Assembly: GCA_916048095.2 (NCBI GenBank)
Contig: OU696582.1
Coordinates: 7,103,270 to 7,167,269 of the forward strand
Length of the DNA: 64,000 nucleotides
Source of the DNA: Sacculina carcini
Lineage: Eukaryota; Arthropoda; Thecostraca; Sacculinidae
Direction: 5' to 3'
Shown here: in pieces, positions 41,703 to 64,000 of the stretch
Layout: the number at the start of each line of letters is the position of its first letter
How positions within the stretch are numbered: position 1 is the stretch's first letter
The notes under the pieces: model-generated
Told to the model about the DNA's origin: nothing
The model's database searches: none
What the model saw: the letters and a program-made list of their open reading frames with translations, nothing else
Made by a program: the position numbers and the translations under genes

Positions 41703-43161
41703 TTGATGCAAGCTTTAATGAACGACTTCAAATATTTCTCACCTGATCATAGTGTGCTTCACTGGGACGGAAATTTATTGAAGGACGTTCTGGGCAACTC
41801 ATGTGCTGTGGAAATTCTTGCAGTACTTGTTTCTGATGATGCATACTATGAAGAAGGCAAGCTGCTTGGTGTGTCATTCATTGAGAGTTCTACAGGATAG
41901 CATCAACGTAATGCAGCATTAGAGCTGATGGAAACATGGCGGATCACGGATAAAGTTGTGGGTTTGGTGTTTGATACCGCGGCAAGCAACAGCGATATCA
42001 ATCAAGGTGCAGCGAAGTAAATCTAAGAACATTTGGGAAAGAGAATATTTTACTTGGCCTGTCGACATCACTCATCTGAGCTCCTCGTTGGAGATGCATG
42101 AGAAGCTGTCTTCAGCCATGTAAAAAGTGCTTAAAACTCAATATTAAAAAATGTAAAGGATAAATGGAACCAAGTTGAATATGAGATATCAACAAGTTCT
42201 GAACATGGACGAACCTGATCTGAAACAGAAGAAAGACAGTACAATTTCAGAAGTGAAACATTTTTTTCGATGTGCAAGTCCGAGGGGAGACTACAGAGAG
42301 GTGGCAAAATTGACTCTCATTATATCGGGTGTCGAGCCATCCCGTGATGTGCACTTGTCAGAGCCAGGTGCCATCCACCAGACTCGCTGTATAGCTATTA
42401 ACATTTACTCTATGAAAATGGTCATGTTTTCCGAAGAACTCAACTATACAGCAGTGATGTTGTCCTCAAGCTAAAGAGAATTACTCAGTTCTTTACGCTG
42501 TTCTATACAAGTCACTGGGTGACCTCATCATCGGCTGCAGACGCGCCAAAATATGATCTGCATAATTTTTGCATTGCAGTTCATGAAACACATGATACAG
42601 TACAAACAGCATGATGAAGAACTCGCGATTGCTGTCCCTAGAGAATTTTACAACCACCGTCGTTATCTAACTCAGGAAGTTGTCTCGTTTGCTTTATCGA
42701 GCTCGCACAATTTCATCACCAATAAATTTGAAAACAAACTTGCAGTCAAGATATCGGAAACAGAAAGGCCTCAAAGTTTCAAGAAGGGTAACGCGGTATT
42801 TCCTGTCATTAGCGCAAATACCACATTCTCGGACCTAGTGGGACTAGATTCTCACTTTTTGTTTTCTGCTCTTGAATTCAACAGTGAATGGCTTACGTCT
42901 CCTGTAAACACCTGGAACAAACATAGAGGTTACCAGAATGCACACAAATTTGTGACGTCCGTAAAAGTCACAAACGATATTGCTGAAAGAGGAGTAAAGT
43001 AAATTAGCGACTTTGCGATTAAATTAACCACTGATCGAAAGCAAACAGCTTCTCTGCTACGAGTTGTCGAATACCACCTCAGGAAGTTTCACAGCTTTGA
43101 GAAAGCCACCTTAAACAGAAAATGTTTGTTTATAATACCATTGCATTGTCAGCGGATATAG
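41703..43161 (+). pseudogene. Broken transposase-like gene of an uncharacterised repeat family
   Basis: Pieces in several frames with intervening stops: HWDGNLLKDVL...VLVSDDAYYEEGKLLGV (41703-41900), then WRITDKVVGLVFDTAASN and LGKRIFYLACRHHSSELL (to about 42105), KRITQFFTLFYTSHWV (about 42470-42520), VPREFYNHRRYLTQEVVSFA (42553-43002) and, after one stop, ISDFAIKLTTDRKQTASLLR to a stop at 43159-43161. I recall a widespread uncharacterised arthropod/cnidarian family with HWDGK-L, FDTTASN, CRHH and ND-AERGVK motifs. An RNase-H/hAT-like transposase is my inference. Flanked by an inverted repeat. Clearly inactive. Confidence 0.75.
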
Positions 43162-43436
43162 TTTTATGTAGTTTTGTGTATTTAAACTTAATAAACTCTA
43201 ACAAAATGTTCAGTACTGCGTATTTGGATTATAAACCCGAAATTTTTAAATTGTTTTTACGTATTACTTGAAAATTTAACAGAAAACATGCATTATTATA
43301 TAAAGTTTTAGTGCCTAATTCAAAATAAATTAATTCACAAAATTAATTCATAAAAGAGTTGTAAGTTTTTAGTTGATCTAATTTGTAAAACGCTGTAATA
43401 TCCACTATAAGTATGATAACATGAAGATAAAAGTGT

Positions 43437-43595
43437 AGTGCGTCGGATTTGAGTCATTTTTCACACAGAAATGGAGCGACAACATTTCACGACTCGGGAG
43501 GCAGATATCGCCCAGGTCAAAAATTAAAATAATTATGATATTTAGTATATTCATGGAAAATGGGAAACACATCGACCGGCATGAATTTGAAGAAA
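43437..43595 (-). repeat. Right arm of 160-bp imperfect inverted repeat
   Basis: Reverse complement of 40945-41109 at roughly 80-85% by eye. The conserved block includes TGAGTCATTTTTCACACAGA. Confidence 0.88.
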
Positions 43596-45319
43596 ACCCC
43601 TTATTTAATAGGTCCAACGACACGTATTTGCACTCCCAAATGCCATGTCTGTGGTTTGAAACGTGAAAATAAAATATACTCTCCCAACGGCATATTCCTG
43701 ACGCTGGCAAGCAGTATATTTTGTTCGAATGAGAGCATTGGCAAGTACACGCTTGCTAAATTATCACAAGTCACACACACACTCTGTCTTTTTCACACTG
43801 CTCTCTTTCTCGGTCTCAACATCCACACAGCTGCACAGCTGCGATCCTCCTGGGAGTTTGGTCCATTTGACAGCTGATGTCAGCCACAAACTATTACAAG
43901 AAGCGGGCTCCAATGCCTACACACACACACTCACATACACACACACACACACACACACTCACACACACACACACACATCGCCGAAACAAAGATACACTTG
44001 AAACTTAGCACCAAATGGACTCAGCGAAAAACTGTCACCAACTCGAATTTCTTCTTCAGAAAAACTGCCGTGCGGGGCTAATTTGTTTCTAGTTGAACAC
44101 CAGGTAAATGGATGTATGTGTATGCGTGTGTGTGTGTGTGTGTGTACGTGCGTGCTTTAACGAATGTGTGTGCTCGTGTGCCTGTGCACGAGCATATGGG
44201 TTTTGTCCCAGTAAGTTCGCTTAGCTCGTATAGTAACTATATGCAGTTTTAGAATTTGTACAAACGAGAGGAGAAAATTTAAACTATGTTCGAAACAAAT
44301 TAGAAACATTTGGCTCAAATTTAGCTTAAAATAGCAAAATATCTACTGAAATATTTATTAAAATATACATTATAATCAGGGTTTGAAAAAACCGTTTTTT
44401 CAAACAAAAACCATGTTTTTTCAGAAAAAACCGGAAAAACCATTGGTTTTTTGGTTTAAATGGTTTTTTACACTTTGAACACACAAATCAAAAAAAGGAT
44501 TGCACCATGCTATTTAGTATATAGTTAAACATATTATAGTACCACTTACCAAGAGTAAAATAATATTTAAAAATTGGAAAAAAAGAAAATCATAAAAAAG
44601 TACACACAGGATCTTGAATTTCACCTTGTAGCATCTATAGGCACGGAAGTTTTAAACCGCTTCCAATTGCGAAAACAGTCGATTTTAAACACCCACATAT
44701 GTTTGCCAAGTCCAAATCCAAACACGCAGCGGCCATATTTATGAAAATCTAGTGACTAAAAATCGTTTTGTCCATGGAAGTAAATTCATGTTTGTTTTCA
44801 GAGTAAACAGTTTTTTTCAACTCAGAGGTTTCTGAAAATAGTGTTTTTCTTAGGAACTCAAATGTTTTGTCGTAAAAATTTAGGATTTCTCATAAATACC
44901 AACTACAATGCTTCCCCAGCAGAAACCAAAAATGGTAATAAAAATGTTTCCCATATCGTGCAAACCCTTAAAATCATGTCAAAAAGTAATATTTATGAAG
45001 ATTTAAAACTGCATTAATTAACTCATTTACTAATTCTGAAAATATTTGATCATTCCTATATGAGAAAAATCATTTCTGCCAAAAATCAATACAAAAACAT
45101 GTTTTTTTTTAAACCAAATGGTTTAAACCAAACAAACCCTGATTATAATCTTGCAATATTTTTTATGTAAAAATAACAATTAAAATATTAAAATATTTAT
45201 TTAAATAGGAAAATATCGATAAAGATATTAAAATATTTACTAACGAAAACCCGAATCCCCCGCTACACACACAAACATACATGCACAAATACCACCAAAT
45301 GAATCCATTTTAAAATCAA

Positions 45320-45325
45320 TTTATT
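45320..45325 (-). terminator. Candidate poly(A) signal of E-Syt
   Basis: AATAAA on the minus strand about 590 nt after the stop codon at 45912. Positional evidence only. Confidence 0.3.
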
Positions 45326-45826
45326 CACCGATCACCATAAATATACACAAGATTAACACACACCAAAAAATCGTCAGAAATTAGCATCATTAATTGCATG
45401 TAGCCTATTCGAAACCATTCCCCCTAGAAAGGAAAAAACACACACAAACACAGAGACATGGGGCCGGAGTACTGTCACCGAAATTGCATTGGGAAAACGC
45501 AGAACCAATATTCAACAGACCATGCATAGTTTCAACACGCAATTCAGGCGCTTGATTGTTTGAATAAAAACAGCAGTAAATAGAGGGACGCAAATATATA
45601 CGCACATCTAATCAGTTATTTACCCCCCCCCCCCCAAAAAAAAAAAAACAAACACAGAGAGAAACAATTAGTACAACAGATAATAATCCACAACTGAAAC
45701 CACAAACATATCCTGCAAAAATAAATAAATAAATAATTGCACCAAAAAACCAGCACGTGAAACGGCCAACAATTAATTGCAGACAGAAAACACAATGTGT
45801 ATGTATGCCTCTGTATATGTATGTAT

Positions 45827-45832
<6 letters not shown>

Positions 45833-45893
<61 letters not shown>
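45833..45893 (+). repeat. (GT)n microsatellite in E-Syt 3' UTR
   Basis: About 60 bp of GT (AC in the transcript) starting 19 nt after the E-Syt stop codon. Confidence 0.95.
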
Positions 45894-45894
<1 letters not shown>

Positions 45895-45911
45895 CATTCA
45901 ACATGCACGCG

Positions 45912-62109
<16,198 letters not shown>

Positions 62110-62138
62110 CTGCGTAACAACACAACAACAACAATATC

Positions 62139-62298
62139 AACAATGTTGCAGCGTTATTTATTGTTGAAAACAACAATGTTGCAGCGTTATTTATTGTTGC
62201 AACAACAATGTTGCAGCGTTATTTATTGTTGCAACAACAATGTTGCAGCGTTATTTATTGTTGCAGCAACAATGTTGCATGGTTATTTATTGTTGCAA
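62139..62298. repeat. 33-bp minisatellite, about 5 units, near E-Syt SMP exon
   Basis: Units contain CAACAATGTTGCAGCGTTAT and TTATTGTTG. Neighbouring units create the hairpin-forming TTGTTGCAACAACAA. Lies about 30 bp before the 3' splice site at 62110 (minus strand). Confidence 0.92.
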
Positions 62299-62639
62299 TA
62301 TCGTGCGCACGCCTCTTCCCATGGTTTGAGAATACACGTGTCTTAATCTTTATCATCTATAATTTCTTATTTAACACAAAATATTAATTACAAAAACATT
62401 ATGTTATAATAATAATGATAATAATCGCAATTATAAATACCGTTACCACAATGGTAAGAATTTATAATAATCATAATAAAATGCAACAAAAAGCATTTAT
62501 CATAATCATTTATAATAATCACAAAAGCATTTAAAATAATCATAAGCATTTATAATAATCACAAAAGCATTTATAATAAATCATAATCATCATAAAATCA
62601 TACTAATAAGAATAATAATAGTATTATTAATATACCGCA

Positions 62640-62939
62640 GGTACCAGCCACGCTCCCTAATACTAGGTTTTTAGTAGTACGGTCCAATAAGCTCACCCGA
62701 AATTTGAACTCATCTCCGGTATTATTTTTCTATTGTTCTGTTTGTTCCTCATATACAATATGTTGAAAAAACTTCCTTTCGTTTAATTTACGTGTTAATT
62801 TACGTTTCATTACAAGTATTGCGAATATTTGTACTTTATCAACATTGATATAATTTATACTAACATAAAGCTTGTTCCTTTGGGCAAATACAACTTTGAC
62901 AGACTGAATTTCTTGACCCTGAAATAGCTGATCTGGCCA
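62640..62939 (-). repeat. Dispersed repeat family R1, copy 3, truncated by piggyBac
   Basis: Inverse of 955-1345 (TAGGTTTTTAGTAGTACGGTCCAATAAGC, shown here as its ends TAGGTTTTTAGTAGTAC and GTCCAATAAGC; GAAATAGCTGATCTGGCCAT). Similarity stops exactly at TTAA 62940-62943. Confidence 0.82.
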
Positions 62940-62943
62940 TTAA

Positions 62944-64000
62944 CTCTTTCCCGACAATTGGGTGGCTGGCCACCCATAGGACTTGATGAAGTTTTTTGTC
63001 AACTACACACGGAGCGATGGTGACAGAATATCTAGATTAAGTCTTTTCCATTGCTAGGGATCTATACGTTGGGTTAGTGGTGGTTTTTGGTAATTCTGAT
63101 AAAAAACTTGGGATAAAAGTTCTATTAAATTCGTCGACTACTGATATTTGAATATACCAAAATTTGAGTAACCATAAGTACCATCTTTTTAGAAGGATGC
63201 CATTGAGGGTTGATTTTCATTGAATATACTGTTCCTAAGAATGCATGCAGAAAAATTCAAAACTGCCATTTCCGAAGGAGCCACAAAATTAACATTTAAA
63301 AATTGGGTGTTCAGCCACCCAAATGTCGGCAAGTGCTACGTAATGTCCCCGAAGATAGTTTGTTTCGTGTACAACTGAAGATGCCTAACACAGCATGCAC
63401 GAGATTATCGTACGGCAAATTTCATTGCATGTGGGTAGACGCTCATGTAATGTCTCATTGTGTTCCTTTGTACAATCTGGTGAGTTTCTGTATATGGTTT
63501 TCCAAATGCCTAATCTTCGCCAAAGAACATTTTTTGTGAGCTATGACGAGACAATTCAATTACTGGATGCTGATCTGAGTGATGAAGACGAGTTGTTTCG
63601 GCTTGATGATGAGGATGTCGGATTCCTGAGCATCGACCCTGGCCCTGATGGAGCCCAAGCCGTTGTAATTGAGGACGCCCGATCCACAGTGGATGATGAA
63701 GCGGCAGACTCCAGTGCTCCTCACCTCAAGTGGTCTCGCCGGTGTCCACTGCTCGATATACCAGAGCCACAGCCTGGTCTAGGGGCAGTAAAACTGCACT
63801 ACAATGGTAAGAATCCTCCTTCACCTCGTCAAGTCTTCTACGACGTGTGCAAGCTCAGCAGTCTACTCGATGACATTCTGGTCAAAGAGAGTAACCGCTA
63901 TATGAACCAGAAGGGTGAGGTATTTGTCACAGATCAACAAGAACTTAGCTGCTTCATTGGTATGAACTTCTTGATGGGATACCACGTTCTACCAGATATT
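62944..64000 (+). mobile_element. piggyBac-type transposon, 5' end (runs off window)
   Basis: Follows TTAA (62940-62943), the fixed piggyBac target. The first bases CTCTTTCCCGACA fit a piggyBac-like terminus. An inverted repeat (62951-62976 against 63303-63328, GGGTGGCTG...CACCCA) lies between the end and the coding frame. The right terminus and second TTAA are outside the window. Confidence 0.78.
63395..64000 (+). CDS. piggyBac transposase (DDE_Tnp_1_7/PGBD type), N-terminal part
   Basis: Cut-and-paste transposase. Frame open from ATG 63395 (stop just upstream at 63386-63388) to the window end, at least 202 codons. A second ATG at 63506 is equally possible as start. It has an acidic N terminus (LLDADLSDEDELFRLDDED), then the start of the catalytic-domain fold, SPRQVFYDVCKLSSLLDDIL, ESNRYMNQKGEVF and LSCFIGMNFLMGYHVLP. 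The catalytic aspartates would lie beyond the window, so activity cannot be judged. Confidence 0.83.
   Translation, partial: MHEIIVRQISLHVGRRSCNVSLCSFVQSGEFLYMVFQMPNLRQRTFFVSYDETIQLLDADLSDEDELFRLDDEDVGFLSIDPGPDGAQAVVIEDARSTVDDEAADSSAPHLKWSRRCPLLDIPEPQPGLGAVKLHYNGKNPPSPRQVFYDVCKLSSLLDDILVKESNRYMNQKGEVFVTDQQELSCFIGMNFLMGYHVLPDI

Larger units (their letters stand above)
43596..45911. other. Interval between transposase-like pseudogene and E-Syt 3' end
   Basis: Contains AC tracts (43919-43977), a GT stretch (44124-44145), runs of AAAACC/GGTTTTTT-type sequence (44390-44470, 45100-45140) and AT-rich DNA. No gene recognised. The 3' UTR of E-Syt occupies the top end; a minus-strand AATAAA lies at 45320-45325. 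Confidence 0.5.

Noticed and set aside
41703..41900. Intact small gene
   Set aside because: Continuation of the same protein is found downstream in other frames, so it is a fragment of a pseudogene.
45405..45605. Possible last E-Syt exon
   Set aside because: No similarity to C2C; the true end is the phased exon 45998-45912.

Overview
This is a gene-dense but repeat-rich stretch of an animal nuclear genome. Every gene is split by introns with GT-AG borders and one GC-AG border. The protein families (HUWE1, extended synaptotagmin, an ITG-like/prohormone-3 neuropeptide precursor) point to a protostome, most likely an arthropod. The ITG-like family is one I know from arthropods and relatives, and TTAGG/CCTAA-type motifs occur twice, but the species cannot be fixed from the sequence. 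The DNA is extremely rich in (GT)n/(AC)n tracts, minisatellites and decayed transposons.

Layout. (1) 725-17677, + strand: 19 exons encoding about the C-terminal 2246 residues of the giant HECT E3 ubiquitin ligase HUWE1. They run from an acidic segment through the ubiquitin-binding repeats to the complete HECT domain and stop codon; the 5' half lies outside the window. (2) 19714-24736, - strand: a complete six-exon, 215-residue ITG-like prohormone precursor. (3) 29118-40462, + strand: 12 exons of a coiled-coil protein I cannot name, 5' end unresolved. (4) 40.9-43.6 kb: a broken transposase-like gene inside a long imperfect inverted repeat. (5) 45912-62109, - strand: 15 exons of an extended synaptotagmin (end of SMP, C2A, C2B, variable linker, C2C, stop); 5' exons lie beyond the window. 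(6) 62944-64000: the 5' end of a piggyBac transposon inserted at a TTAA inside an older dispersed repeat.

The exon chains were built by hand. Within each gene, successive exons join in consistent reading phase, which is the main support for the borders. The genes do not form a pathway: ubiquitin ligation, peptide secretion, an unknown coiled-coil function and ER-plasma-membrane lipid tethering are simply neighbours.

The most unusual signals are in the non-coding DNA. A 1.5-kb, roughly 70-copy 22-bp minisatellite has the same sequence as the 3' end and 5' splice site of an E-Syt exon. UG-repeat tracts, read in the sense of the transcript, sit directly before many 3' splice sites in every gene. 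Two introns carry complementary CA and UG tracts near their two ends. Three remnants of one non-LTR retrotransposon family run straight into AC-repeat tails, suggesting a source for the microsatellites.
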